Source: Lachnospiraceae bacterium
GTDB lineage: Bacteria > Bacillota > Clostridia > Lachnospirales > Lachnospiraceae
DNA length: 64,000 nt
Direction of reading: 5' to 3'
Assembly: GCA_015057005.1 (NCBI GenBank)
Contig: SVFF01000007.1
Coordinates: forward strand, 62,001-126,000
Position numbers and translations under genes: made by a program. The notes beneath the pieces are model-generated. The model made no database searches. It was not told where the DNA came from and saw nothing but the letters and a program-made list of their open reading frames with translations. Positions 52,201 to 60,726 of the stretch are shown piece after piece (positions within the stretch are counted from its first letter, which is position 1; each line of letters opens with the position of its first letter).

Positions 52201-52836
52201 GTGAAAGGAAAGGAACCCTGTGAATCGGAAATGCGGGAAATCGTCTTGACGGAACTGCAGGGAGAAGCGGTAGGGTGGCTTCCCAAATTGGCGTTTTTGA
52301 AATACTATGCAGAGCATAAAGAGCAGCTGAATGAGGAAAAACTTATCGTTGCAGAGCGTTTCCTTGGGGAGATGACGGAGAAAAAGATTCATTTGAAGTG
52401 CTTTGGGGAATACAAAGATTTTCCTGTGCTTCTGAGAGATATGTGGGATAAGACCATTGTGGAATACCGTACATCCTCAGAGGGGACTCCACGCATCCGT
52501 TACAGAATCCTTGCCGATGGAGCAGAGGGAGAATATTTTACAAAATATATGAACCAGGTATGTCAGGGGGTATATTTTGATGAGTTTGTTCTGTTTTTCG
52601 GAGAAATGCTGGAATACAGTATCCTGGAAGAAAAAGACGGCCGGGAGATTGTGTGCGACAGCGGCGTGCTCCAGCAGAGCAAGGAGACTTTGGTGGTTGC
52701 AGGCAGTAAGTACGAACTCTTGAACAAAATGCTGATCAGCATGAGCCTTCAGGAGGACGAGGCATTGAAGGAACAGCTTCAGGATTATGTGCGAAGGGAA
52801 TTTATGACGGAGGAATTGTTCCGATTGAAGCTCTGA
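49261..52836 (+). CDS. DUF5717 family protein
   Basis: Very large soluble protein of 1191 residues, with no signal peptide or membrane segment. The first 300 residues are beta-rich with repeated Ig-like strands (VYEGSFHIYSAPGYLLKGYI; VVKGTFSVVSNQGEYYLPF). The rest is an alpha-solenoid with TPR-like pattern up to about 1000, then a mixed C-terminal part. I recall it as DUF5717, found next to DUF5716 in Lachnospiraceae. No catalytic motif was recognised, so a scaffold role is plausible. It has its own promoter and is 84 bases from the DUF5716 gene. Confidence 0.85.
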   Translation: MREIVKRILDESFVFEYGSLDFSCPKIELALPQGCVYEGSFHIYSAPGYLLKGYITSSDIRMECLTAEFSGGDAEIFYRFHGDLAEAGEVVKGTFSVVSNQGEYYLPFVCSLERPMLQSSQGPVEQIADFAALARNNWQEAVKLFYSPEFVRVFDQDEAFFEHYRAFSAVPGNQQNMEEFLVQAGLKTYVDYYAEGSQIALELSYAENPYSVTEMRIGLVRNGWGYTSLKVTCEGEFVFTEKEVLTDDDFLGNICRLPVYIDSSQCRQGRNFGKVMLSNAHFSLEIPVTVQLGERDAEDNLNPARKKIIARLMNCYRDFRLKKLGTSLWQQESEKCVTRLVAMDENDIEARLFQAQLLITKEQLHEAGWILEHTGELLEQQKLFDTPLWAYYLYLTTLLPHEEGYGKEITREVELIYRKNRREWRVAWLLLYLSPEYDKSDNTKWDFLEKQFRQGCVSPIMYIEALQLLNSNPSLLRKLEAFVVQVLWFGAKQERIGPELLEQLLYLCTRIREYSSEYVGLLERTLITLYGQRADERILQELCTLFVKNSRVGAKYFVWYARSVEAQLRITNLYEYYMMSADPDSLEEIPKIVLMYFMYQNNLDYERSAFLYSYILEHKEEYEDLYHGYRPRIERFVLEQIQKYHVTPALAKLYKAVLVPDMFTAQTAAALSKIMFAHQVKTDNPAMRRVLVYQPDNEQPDVYVLQNGKTWVPLYGEGNLLVLEDGAGNRFGGEPKIEKLMEPGAFLELLDSRVETVPEFDIYLAGCGASAISRWQRIAAMPQASAKLRGQAHRVLLNYYSESDDREQLSEYLDRLPLEELCREDRAEVLRKMVLCGKYQQAYEQLVRFTPYFADRKTLLDLLEALLRDANFVGGSNREANPVLLAAAVHVLRTGGCSSTLLKYLMCYYKGRTKDLRDIWKAARGYGVDREVFCKRMLVQMLFSGNMVEEKSEIFADYLAGDADTNIKAAFLIKCAYDYFVKGKEPCESEMREIVLTELQGEAVGWLPKLAFLKYYAEHKEQLNEEKLIVAERFLGEMTEKKIHLKCFGEYKDFPVLLRDMWDKTIVEYRTSSEGTPRIRYRILADGAEGEYFTKYMNQVCQGVYFDEFVLFFGEMLEYSILEEKDGREIVCDSGVLQQSKETLVVAGSKYELLNKMLISMSLQEDEALKEQLQDYVRREFMTEELFRLKL

Positions 52837-52920
52837 TAAGATGTAAAGCGGGGCGGATGTGCCGGAAACGGCGTTGGTTAAGGTGTTGTTTTATTTGTGG
52901 AAAGGAGGATATGTCAGCAT

Positions 52921-54201
52921 ATGAGATTGCCGGGCGGTGAAAAGTACGTAGTAGGCTATGATATCGGAGATACTTATGTCCAGATCAGCTATGCCAATAT
53001 GAACAATAACAATGTGGAGACCATATCCTCTGTGGCAGGGGAAGAAATCTATACCATCCCTGCAGTGCTCTGTAAAAAGCCGGGGACCAATCAGTGGTCT
53101 TACGGCAGAGAAGCACTGAAATGTGCAGAAGAGGAACAGGGGATCCTGATAGAGCATCTCTTTGAACTGGCTGTGGATGGAGAACCCATTTTAATCCAGG
53201 GGGAAAGCTTTGATCCGGTGGTGCTGTTTACCATGTTTGTGAAGAAAACCTTCAGTCTGCTGTCTCAGGCGGCCGGAGGAGACCGGATCGTGGCTGTGGC
53301 ATTTACCTGTGGGAAAATGGAGACAAGAGTCCGGGAAGTGCTGCAGCAGGTTGCTGGACAGATGCGGCTTAAGGAGGACAGAGTCTTTTTCAAGAGCCAT
53401 CAGGAGAGTTTTTATCATTATATGCGCTATCAGCCGGAGGATTTGGTGAGATTCCAGACACTGCTCATGGAATACCGCAAAAAGGATATGCTGGTGTATC
53501 GGATGGAGCGGAACCTGCGGACTGACCCTACCACGGTTTATGTGGAGGAGGTAAGGTATCCTTTCCCGGCGTACGAACCATTGCCGGAGGAAGAAGAGGT
53601 CCGTCAGGAGGCCATTTCGGCATTGGACAGAGAATTTTTGGATCTGGCGGCCAAAACTTGTGAGAACAGAATGATTTCCTCTGTATATCTGATCGGAGAG
53701 CGCTTTTCGGAGGAGTGGCTGAAAGACTCCCTGCGGTATCTCTGCAGAGGCAGAAGAGTGTTCTTGGGCAATAATCTTTACAGCAAAGGTGCATGCTATG
53801 GACTTTTGGAGCATTACAAAGGAAATTCTATTGCGCCGGCCCAGGTGTTTTTGGGAGATGACAAGCTGAAGGTAAATATCGGCATGTTGCTTTCAAAAGG
53901 TGGGCAGACAACTTATTGTTCCCTGTTGGAAGCAGGTGCCAATTGGTATGAGGCAGAGTGTTCCCGGGAAATATATCTGCAGGAGGGAAACTGCATAGAA
54001 GTGCAGCTTGCCTATGTGCTGAGTGAAGAGCGCAAGACAGTCAGCATGAGTCTGGATGGGCTGCCGGAAGGGATCAGCCGTCTGGGCGTGCAGCTTTATA
54101 TGGAAGCTGCGGATCTGCTGGTGTTGGAAATTGAAGATCTGGGCTTTGGACAGTTCAGGGAGGCGACTCATCAGGTGTGGGCAGATCGTGTGAGAATATA
54201 G
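52921..54201 (+). CDS. DUF5716 family protein with actin/Hsp70-like ATPase fold
   Basis: Protein of 426 residues. Segments look like the actin/Hsp70 nucleotide-binding fold: phosphate-1 loop GYDIGDTYVQISY (Asp14, Gly16), a connect-like region IVAVAFTCGKMETRVREVLQ, phosphate-2-like VYLIGERFSEEWL, and ACYGLLE where Hsp70 has its AYGAA helix. A beta-rich C-terminus (after about 300) recalls a substrate-binding domain. Assignment to the fold is my reading of motifs. The start is the ATG at 52921, 12 bases from AAAGGAGG. It probably works with the DUF5717 protein upstream. Confidence 0.8.
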   Translation: MRLPGGEKYVVGYDIGDTYVQISYANMNNNNVETISSVAGEEIYTIPAVLCKKPGTNQWSYGREALKCAEEEQGILIEHLFELAVDGEPILIQGESFDPVVLFTMFVKKTFSLLSQAAGGDRIVAVAFTCGKMETRVREVLQQVAGQMRLKEDRVFFKSHQESFYHYMRYQPEDLVRFQTLLMEYRKKDMLVYRMERNLRTDPTTVYVEEVRYPFPAYEPLPEEEEVRQEAISALDREFLDLAAKTCENRMISSVYLIGERFSEEWLKDSLRYLCRGRRVFLGNNLYSKGACYGLLEHYKGNSIAPAQVFLGDDKLKVNIGMLLSKGGQTTYCSLLEAGANWYEAECSREIYLQEGNCIEVQLAYVLSEERKTVSMSLDGLPEGISRLGVQLYMEAADLLVLEIEDLGFGQFREATHQVWADRVRI

Positions 54202-54234
54202 AGAGAAAATATAGTGAAAGGGAGACCGTGATTG

Positions 54235-55083
54235 ATGAAAGCGAGTCTGTGTGTAGGAAAGTATGCCACAACTCCATATTGTATTGAAGGCATAGAGGTA
54301 CTCATATACTCTATGGAAGAACTCTGCTACTGCATCAAGGAGAACACATATCTTGTTGATGTGTCCCTGATGAATGACGGTCTGCTGGAGTGGATCGACA
54401 GAGAATGCGGGTTGAGAGATCTGGTGCGTATATTGAATCCCTTGGTGCATAAGGCGGGATCCCTCAGTGCATTTGTCACTGCGATCATGGAATATACCGG
54501 TTTTTACGGGCCGGATGTGATACGTCAGGTGGAGCAGATACTGAAGCAGGGCGCGGGCTTAAGCCGGATCGAGAGGCAAAAGAAACTGACCGATCAGTTG
54601 GTGGTGCAAAAGAAGTACAGTAAGGCCCTTCAAGGTTATGATTTACTGCTTGCGAAATGGCAGCATGCTCCCGGAGACGGTGGGGTACGGATGCTGCCGG
54701 CTGCGGAGGTGAAAGCCTCTATTCTTTACAACAGGGGTGCAGTGTATGCGGCATTATTCTTGTACAATCAGGCTGCGGAGGATTTTTGGGAAGCCTGGCA
54801 GACTGACAGGAGAGATGAATACATGCTTGCATTTCTGGCAGCAAGGCGACTGGAACTGCCGGAAAAAGAGTATATTGCCATGACGGCCAATCTGCCTGAG
54901 AGCTTTGAAATGTCTCTGGCGCTGGAGAAAAAGCTGGATGAGCTTAAAATTGATTGGCGGGGGACGGTGGAATATCGGCTTATAAATATGCCTACGGCAC
55001 AAAAGGAAGAAATTCTGCTGCAGAATCTGAAAGACAGTTATCGCAGCAGCATCAATTACAGAGACAGCAGGAGGGAAAAATAA
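54235..55083 (+). CDS. TPR-like helical protein of the DUF5717/DUF5716 triad
   Basis: Soluble protein of 282 residues, helical. Residues about 100-230 have TPR-like periodicity (YSKALQGYDLLLAKW; ILYNRGAVYAALFLYNQAAEDFWEAWQTD). The N-terminal 90 residues (YCIEGIEVLIYSMEELCYCI, NTYLVDVSLM, WIDRECGLRDL) are a distinct conserved-looking domain. It follows the DUF5716 gene by 33 bases and ends one base before purB, whose ribosome site lies inside its last codons. Likely an adaptor for the DUF5716 ATPase-like protein. Confidence 0.8.
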   Translation: MKASLCVGKYATTPYCIEGIEVLIYSMEELCYCIKENTYLVDVSLMNDGLLEWIDRECGLRDLVRILNPLVHKAGSLSAFVTAIMEYTGFYGPDVIRQVEQILKQGAGLSRIERQKKLTDQLVVQKKYSKALQGYDLLLAKWQHAPGDGGVRMLPAAEVKASILYNRGAVYAALFLYNQAAEDFWEAWQTDRRDEYMLAFLAARRLELPEKEYIAMTANLPESFEMSLALEKKLDELKIDWRGTVEYRLINMPTAQKEEILLQNLKDSYRSSINYRDSRREK

Positions 55084-55084
55084 T

Positions 55085-56536
55085 ATGAGTACAGACAAGT
55101 ATCAAAGCCCTTTGTCTGAGCGTTATGCCAGCAAGGAAATGCAGTACATTTTTTCGCCGGATATGAAATTCCGCACCTGGAGAAGATTGTGGATCGCTCT
55201 GGCGGAAACCGAGATGGAGCTGGGCCTTTCCAGAAACGGCAAGCCTGTTATTACGAAAGAGCAGGTGGATGAACTGAAAGCCCATGCGGAAGACATCAAT
55301 TATGATGTGGCAAGAGCCCGTGAAAAAGAGGTGCGCCATGATGTAATGAGCCACGTGTATGCTTACGGTCAGCAGTGTCCCAAGGCCGCCGGTATCATTC
55401 ATCTGGGAGCTACCAGCTGTTATGTGGGTGATAACACCGACATTATCGTAATGACAGAGGGACTTAAGCTGGTAAAGAAGAAACTGGTAAATGTGATCGC
55501 CAAGCTGGCGGCATTTGCCGAGGAATATAAGGCACAGCCTACTTTAGGATTCACCCATTTCCAGGCAGCCCAGCCCACTACCGTAGGTAAGCGTGCGACT
55601 CTGTGGCTGCAGGAGTTCACTCATGATCTGGAGGATCTGGATCATGTGATAAGTACCATGAAGCTTCTGGGCTCCAAGGGAACTACCGGTACCCAGGCTT
55701 CTTTCCTGGAGCTGTTCGACGGAGACCATGAGACCATCGACAAGATTGATCCCATGATCGCGGCCAAGATGGGCTTTCAGGAATGTTATGCCGTATCAGG
55801 ACAGACCTATTCCCGTAAAGTAGATACCAGAGTGGCCAATGTGCTGGCAGGTATTGCTGCGTCCGCTCACAAGATGAGCAATGATATCCGATTGCTGCAG
55901 CACTTAAAAGAAGTGGAAGAGCCCTTTGAAAAGCATCAGATCGGCTCCTCGGCTATGGCTTACAAGCGCAACCCCATGCGCAGTGAGCGAATCGCAGCCC
56001 TGTCCCGCTATGTAATGGTAGATGCGCTGAATCCGGCTATTACTTCTGCAACACAGTGGTTTGAGAGAACCCTGGATGATTCTGCCAACAAGAGACTTTC
56101 CATTCCCGAAGGCTTCCTGGCAGTGGATGGTATCCTGGATTTGTGCCTGAATGTAGTAAACGGCCTGGTGGTATACCCCAAGGTGATTGAAAAGCACATG
56201 ATGAGCGAACTGCCCTTCATGGCTACTGAAAATATTATGATGGATGCGGTTAAGAAGGGCGGTAACCGTCAGGAACTGCATGAGCGCATCCGCGAACTTT
56301 CCATGGAAGCCGGACGCAATGTGAAGGTGGAAGGTAAGGATAACAACCTTCTGGAACTGATCGCGGCAGATCCCGCATTCGGAATGACGCTGGAGGAACT
56401 GCAGGAGACCATGGAGCCTGCAAGATATATCGGACGTTCCAAGGAGCAGGTGGATGCATTCCTGAAAAATGTGATCGCTCCTATTTTGGAGACCAACAAA
56501 GAACTGCTTGGCATGGAAGCGGATATCAAGGTTTAA
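55085..56536 (+). CDS. purB: Adenylosuccinate lyase
   Basis: Enzyme of 483 residues that cleaves adenylosuccinate to AMP and SAICAR to AICAR plus fumarate in purine synthesis. Conserved regions: LGATSCYVGDN and THFQAAQPTTVGKR, and the fumarase-family signature GSSAMAYKRNP with the mobile-loop serine (about residue 285). Length fits the long clostridial form. AGGAGGG precedes the ATG. Its ribosome site lies in the end of the TPR gene, so it is probably cotranscribed with the DUF5717 triad. Confidence 0.96.
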   Translation: MSTDKYQSPLSERYASKEMQYIFSPDMKFRTWRRLWIALAETEMELGLSRNGKPVITKEQVDELKAHAEDINYDVARAREKEVRHDVMSHVYAYGQQCPKAAGIIHLGATSCYVGDNTDIIVMTEGLKLVKKKLVNVIAKLAAFAEEYKAQPTLGFTHFQAAQPTTVGKRATLWLQEFTHDLEDLDHVISTMKLLGSKGTTGTQASFLELFDGDHETIDKIDPMIAAKMGFQECYAVSGQTYSRKVDTRVANVLAGIAASAHKMSNDIRLLQHLKEVEEPFEKHQIGSSAMAYKRNPMRSERIAALSRYVMVDALNPAITSATQWFERTLDDSANKRLSIPEGFLAVDGILDLCLNVVNGLVVYPKVIEKHMMSELPFMATENIMMDAVKKGGNRQELHERIRELSMEAGRNVKVEGKDNNLLELIAADPAFGMTLEELQETMEPARYIGRSKEQVDAFLKNVIAPILETNKELLGMEADIKV

Positions 56537-56623
56537 TAGGGTGCATATTGTGCATCTGCCCTGATCAACGGCATCTTCTTTAGAGGATAAGTATAAATTA
56601 TAACAAATATAATAATTATTGAT

Positions 56624-56652
56624 TTTACTTATATAAGGAAATGGTGTATACT
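56624..56652 (+). promoter_or_regulatory. Probable promoter of purA
   Basis: TTTACT at 56624-56629, 17-base spacer, TATACT at 56647-56652. The leader has AGACTGT (56664-56670) and ACAGTCT (56698-56704), a possible 7-bp hairpin just before the ribosome site. Confidence 0.55.
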
Positions 56653-56751
56653 AAGCAAGTCTGAGACTGTAAAGCGTGAATTGTTGGCCTGAATAAGACA
56701 GTCTTAAGGAAAGAAGATAAGATGTTTCGCATGAAAGGGCAAGGTAAGAAC

Positions 56752-58041
56752 ATGGTTAAAGCAGTTGTAGGAGCAAACTGGGGCGACGAAGGAAAAGGTA
56801 AGATCACGGATATGCTGGCGCAGGAGGCGGATATTATCGTTCGCTTTCAGGGCGGTGCAAACGCAGGACATACCATCGTAAATAATTACGGTAAATTTGC
56901 ACTGCATACATTACCCTCCGGTGTGTTTTATGATCATACTACAAGTATTATCGGAAACGGTGTGGCACTGAATATTCCTGTATTATTCAACGAAGTACAG
57001 TCTATTATCGATCAGGGCGTGCCTGCACCCAGGATTCTGGTATCTGACAGAGCACAGATCGTGATGCCTTACCATATTTTGTTTGACCAGTACGAGGAGG
57101 AGAGATTGGGCGGTAAGTCCTTCGGCTCCACCAAGTCCGGTATTGCACCTTTCTACTCTGATAAATATGCAAAGATCGGTTTCCAGGTAAGTGAACTTTT
57201 TGATGAGGAGCTTCTGGCTGAGAAGGTTGCCCGCGTATGTGAGACCAAAAATATTATGCTGGAGCATTTGTATCACAAGCCTGCAATTGATCCCGCAGAG
57301 CTTCTTGAGACCCTGCATCAGTACCGGGATATGGTGGCACCTTTCGTTTGTGATGTGTCCCTGTATCTGGATAAGGCCATCAAAGAAGGAAAGACCATCC
57401 TGTTGGAAGGTCAGCTGGGTACCTTAAAGGATCCCGATCACGGCATTTACCCTATGGTAACTTCTTCCTCTACACTGGCAGCATACGGTGCGGTAGGAGC
57501 AGGTATTCCTCCTTACGAGATCAAGCAGATCATTACCGTGTGTAAGGCATACTCCTCCGCAGTAGGAGCAGGTGCGTTTGTTTCTGAGATCTTCGGCGAA
57601 GAGGCTGATGAACTGAGAAGACGCGGCGGCGATGGCGGTGAATACGGTGCCACCACAGGACGCCCCAGACGTATGGGATGGTTCGACTGTGTGGCTTCCA
57701 AGTACGGCTGCCGTATGCAGGGTACCACTGATGTGGCTTTCACTGTTCTGGATGTACTGGGTTATCTGGATGAGATCCCTGTATGTGTAGGCTATGACAT
57801 CAATGGCGAAGTGACAACAGATTTCCCTGTAACTGCAAAGCTTGAGAAGGCAAAACCTGTACTCAAGAATCTGCCCGGCTGGAAGTGTGATATCAGAGGC
57901 ATCAAGAAGTACGAAGATCTGCCTGAGAACTGCAGAAATTATATTGAGTTTATTGAGAGCCAGATCGGTTATCCCATTACCATGATCAGTAACGGTCCCG
58001 GCCGCGAGGACATCATATACAGAGAAAGCCACCTTCAATAA
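56752..58041 (+). CDS. purA: Adenylosuccinate synthetase
   Basis: GTP-dependent enzyme of about 429 residues joining IMP and aspartate to adenylosuccinate. The P-loop-like GANWGDEGKGKITD near the N-terminus, GGANAGHTIV, and RPRRMGWFD are the family motifs. The conserved protein start (VKAVVGANWGDEGKGK) matches the ATG at 56752, which has AAGG 7 bases before it. Upstream ATGs at 56722 and 56731 add up to ten residues, and 56722 also has a ribosome-like AAGGAAAG, so a longer N-terminus is possible. Confidence 0.94.
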   Translation: MVKAVVGANWGDEGKGKITDMLAQEADIIVRFQGGANAGHTIVNNYGKFALHTLPSGVFYDHTTSIIGNGVALNIPVLFNEVQSIIDQGVPAPRILVSDRAQIVMPYHILFDQYEEERLGGKSFGSTKSGIAPFYSDKYAKIGFQVSELFDEELLAEKVARVCETKNIMLEHLYHKPAIDPAELLETLHQYRDMVAPFVCDVSLYLDKAIKEGKTILLEGQLGTLKDPDHGIYPMVTSSSTLAAYGAVGAGIPPYEIKQIITVCKAYSSAVGAGAFVSEIFGEEADELRRRGGDGGEYGATTGRPRRMGWFDCVASKYGCRMQGTTDVAFTVLDVLGYLDEIPVCVGYDINGEVTTDFPVTAKLEKAKPVLKNLPGWKCDIRGIKKYEDLPENCRNYIEFIESQIGYPITMISNGPGREDIIYRESHLQ

Positions 58042-58148
58042 ACGGTCGGACGGGGTGCTTGCACACCGGGCCGAGCGGTTATTAGAAGGGCAAGACGGTA
58101 TAAGCAAGTAGCCCGATAGGGCGGATTGCGCATACCGTCGCGGATTGC

Positions 58149-58300
58149 GGGAGCGCGTAGCGCGGAGCAATCGGCTTTCGAGTTCGTAGGATATTCGCAG
58201 GGGGAGAAGCGGGAGCGCGCAGCGCGGAGCAATCGGCTTTCGAGTTCGTAGGATATTCGCGAGAGAGAAGCGGGAGCGCGCAGCGCGGAGCAATGGAGGA
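58149..58300. repeat. Three direct repeats, 61-62 bp apart, upstream of the LysR gene
   Basis: GGGAGCGCG(T/C)AGCGCGGAGCAAT starts at 58149, 58211 and about 58272. In the first two copies it is followed by CGGCTTTCGAGTTCGTAGG ATATTCGC. The third copy runs straight into the ribosome site and start of the LysR gene. Each unit contains the palindrome CGCGCAGCGCG or a variant. The period is not a multiple of 3. GC content is far above that of the neighbours. A further inverted pair GACGGTAT/ATACCGTC lies at 58094-58139. Confidence 0.9.
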
Positions 58301-58305
58301 TTCCC

Positions 58306-59190
58306 ATGACGGGCAGTCTGGAATATTATAAAGTATTTTACTACACGGCGAAATGCGGCAGCGTTACCAAGGCTGCCGCAGAATTAAATATTTCTCAACC
58401 GGCAGTCAGCCAGGCGCTGAAGCAGCTGGAACAGAGTTTGGACACAGAGCTTTTCTACCGCGCATCTAAGGGGATGCATTTGACTGCAGAGGGAGAGCTC
58501 TTGTTTTCATATGTAAAGAATGGATACGAACAGATTGAAATGGGCGTGCAGAAAGTGCGGCAGATGCAGAATATGGAGCTTGGAGAGATCAGGATCGGCG
58601 CCAGCGATATGACGCTGCAGTTCTACCTTCTGCCATATCTGGAGAAGTTTCATGAGCAGTATCCTGCCATTAAGGTGTATGTTACCAATGCGCCTACACC
58701 CAGGACGCTGGAAGGTCTTAAGGAAAATAGGATTGATTTTGCGGTGGTGAGCAGTCCGTTTCCGGAGATGAAAGATGCGGAGGTGATACCTGTCCGTGAG
58801 ATTGAAGATGTATTTGTGGCGGGCAGACGTTTTATTTCCTTCAAGAATAAGACGCTGGATTTTAAAGAATTGGAAAAACTCCCTCTGATCTGTCTGGAGA
58901 AGGATACCAGTACCCGAAGATATGTAGATGATTTTCTGGCCCGGAACGGTGTCAGCATTCAGCCGGAGTTTGAACTGGCTACCAGTGATATGATCGTGCA
59001 GTTTGTGCGCCGCAATCTGGGCATAGGATGTGTGGTAAAAGATTTTGCCAGAGAAGCAGTGGAGTCCGGACAGCTCTTTGAACTGCGCTTTAACAGAATG
59101 CTGCCAAAGCGTCAGTTCTGCGTAGTCCGAAATACCAAGGTGCCCATGCATACCGCAGCCAAGATGCTGCTTAAGATCATGGGATTATGA
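58306..59190 (+). CDS. LysR-family transcriptional regulator
   Basis: Protein of 294 residues. The N-terminal helix-turn-helix is YYTAKCGSVTKAAAELNISQPAVSQALKQLEQ, and residues about 90-294 form the periplasmic-binding-like effector domain (LGEIRIGASDMTLQFYLLPYL). The regulated gene is unknown: flanking genes are purA, upstream on the same strand, and a convergent small membrane protein. GGAGG precedes the ATG directly after the third 61-bp repeat. Its last six bases overlap the end of the convergent gene. Confidence 0.92.
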   Translation: MTGSLEYYKVFYYTAKCGSVTKAAAELNISQPAVSQALKQLEQSLDTELFYRASKGMHLTAEGELLFSYVKNGYEQIEMGVQKVRQMQNMELGEIRIGASDMTLQFYLLPYLEKFHEQYPAIKVYVTNAPTPRTLEGLKENRIDFAVVSSPFPEMKDAEVIPVREIEDVFVAGRRFISFKNKTLDFKELEKLPLICLEKDTSTRRYVDDFLARNGVSIQPEFELATSDMIVQFVRRNLGIGCVVKDFAREAVESGQLFELRFNRMLPKRQFCVVRNTKVPMHTAAKMLLKIMGL

Positions 59191-59409
59191 TTCCTCATCC
59201 TGACGATCCTTATACTTTTTGAACAACCAGGTGTAGATCCAGATCAGGAAGGGCAGTGCAAAGGATGCGAACAGGGACATTGCAAAGAGATGACCTGAAG
59301 CAGAGGAGTCGGTGATGGCGGCGATCAGTGTGATTACATACATCAGCACCAACAGGATTACGCCTGCGAGAGCCAGCACACGACGGGAATCCATTTTGTT
59401 TTTCTTCAT
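59185..59409 (-). CDS. Small two-helix membrane protein
   Basis: Protein of 74 residues with two predicted membrane helices (VLALAGVILLVLMYVITLIAAI and LFAMSLFASFALPFLIWIYTWLF) and a charged C-terminus (KKYKDRQDEES). The ATG at 59409 has AAAGGAA upstream; the frame continues 22 codons further but without a ribosome site. It is convergent with the LysR gene and overlaps its stop by six bases. Function unknown; found as a small hypothetical in Lachnospiraceae. Confidence 0.75.
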   Translation of the reverse strand: MKKNKMDSRRVLALAGVILLVLMYVITLIAAITDSSASGHLFAMSLFASFALPFLIWIYTWLFKKYKDRQDEES

Positions 59410-59610
59410 AAAGGTTCCTTTCCCGGAAAGTGTCCGAACTGTTTTTTTGAATATGGACATATGGAATTTTAACATATTGGCCGTCTTTTGGCAAAGTATT
59501 TTCGGAAGAATACGTATATTTTCGTTTTTTTGAGTATTTTTTATTGTGTAAAAATGGAATTTGGTTTATACTATATATAATTTTTGAATGATAGCGAGGT
59601 ATGTAATCTT

Positions 59611-60114
59611 ATGAAGTTATTAAAGAAGTGGCGCGATGCAGCCTACAATGAAAATATGGACAGAAACCAGCTGGCACAGCTCTGGGATGAGTATTTTGCC
59701 CGTGAGACCGATATTTATGCGGAGCTCTTAAAGAATCCTGACGAGGTAGTGACCGGTACCGTGCAGGAGCTGGCTGACAAATATGATGTGCCTCTGATGA
59801 TTATGACCGGTTTCCTTGACGGCATCAACGACAGCCTGGTAGAGCCCAATCCCATTGAGGATATGGAAGAGGATACCGTTGTAAATCTGAGATTTGACAA
59901 GGTGATGCTGTACAAGAACATGGTTGCCGCTAAGGCAGACTGGCTGTACGAGCTGGAAGAGTGGAACGACATCTTCGATGAGGAGACCCGCAAGGCTCTG
60001 TACAAAGAGCAGAAGGCTTCCACCACCGTGGTAAAAGAGACAAAAGTATATCCCAATGATCCTTGCCCTTGCGGAAGCGGCAAGAAATACAAAAAGTGCT
60101 GTGGGAAAAAATAA
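59611..60114 (+). CDS. SEC-C motif protein
   Basis: Protein of 167 residues: a helical, acidic body and a C-terminal SEC-C zinc motif ([16 protein letters not shown]), like the tail of SecA. In SecA and YecA this motif binds zinc and contacts SecB or the ribosome; here the partner is unknown. The only ATG near a ribosome site (GCGAGG, 12 bases before) is at 59611. Own terminator follows. Single-gene unit. Confidence 0.88.
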   Translation: MKLLKKWRDAAYNENMDRNQLAQLWDEYFARETDIYAELLKNPDEVVTGTVQELADKYDVPLMIMTGFLDGINDSLVEPNPIEDMEEDTVVNLRFDKVMLYKNMVAAKADWLYELEEWNDIFDEETRKALYKEQKASTTVVKETKVYPNDPCPCGSGKKYKKCCGKK

Positions 60115-60125
60115 ATGATTAAATC

Positions 60126-60158
60126 GGGGCTTTCCTATGGTGGAAGGCCCCTTTATGT
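60126..60158 (+). terminator. Rho-independent terminator
   Basis: GGGGCTTTCC (60126-60135) pairs with GGAAGGCCCC (60142-60151), one G-T pair, loop TATGGT, then TTTAT. Confidence 0.8.
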
Positions 60159-60185
60159 AATTTTGTGAAAGGTGCGTATTGATTT

Positions 60186-60710
60186 ATGAAAAAACTGGAA
60201 GAATATGTAACAAGTATTCCTGATTTCCCGGAACCGGGAATCATTTTCAGGGATGTGACCAGCGTATTGCAGGATGCAGACGGATTGCAGCTGGCTATTG
60301 ATACCATGCAGGATAAAATTAAAGATTTGGAGTATGATGTGGTGGTAGGCCCTGAGTCCCGTGGATTCATTTTCGGCACCCCTATCGCATATAACAACAA
60401 AAAGCCTTTTATTTTGATTCGTAAGCAAGGTAAGCTCCCCAGAGAGACCGTTTCTATTTCTTATGAATTGGAATACGGTTCAGCAACCATCGAAATGCAC
60501 AAGGACAGCATCAAGCCCGGCCAGAAAGTGCTGATCGTAGACGATCTGATCGCCACCGGCGGTACGACCAAGGCCATGATCGATCTGATCGAGTCTCTCG
60601 GAGGAGAGGTAGTAGGTGTGGTAGTGATGATTGAGCTTGCAGGACTGAATGGCCGTGAAGTATTGAAGGGATATCGTTTAGAATCAGCGATCTGCTACGA
60701 GGGCAAATAA
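60186..60710 (+). CDS. apt: Adenine phosphoribosyltransferase
   Basis: Purine salvage enzyme of 174 residues converting adenine and PRPP to AMP. PRPP-binding motif VLIVDDLIATGGTTKA (about 118-133), ESRGFIFG loop and RKQGKLP substrate strand are all present. It stands directly upstream of relA/spoT (16-base gap), a common Firmicute arrangement linking purine salvage and (p)ppGpp metabolism. Confidence 0.96.
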   Translation: MKKLEEYVTSIPDFPEPGIIFRDVTSVLQDADGLQLAIDTMQDKIKDLEYDVVVGPESRGFIFGTPIAYNNKKPFILIRKQGKLPRETVSISYELEYGSATIEMHKDSIKPGQKVLIVDDLIATGGTTKAMIDLIESLGGEVVGVVVMIELAGLNGREVLKGYRLESAICYEGK

Positions 60711-60726
60711 AATAGGAGTAAAACCT

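Noticed and set aside
58034..58307. Minus-strand frames with repeated peptide segments before the LysR gene
   Set aside because: They only translate the 61-62 bp DNA repeats, the period is not a multiple of three, and there is no ribosome site.
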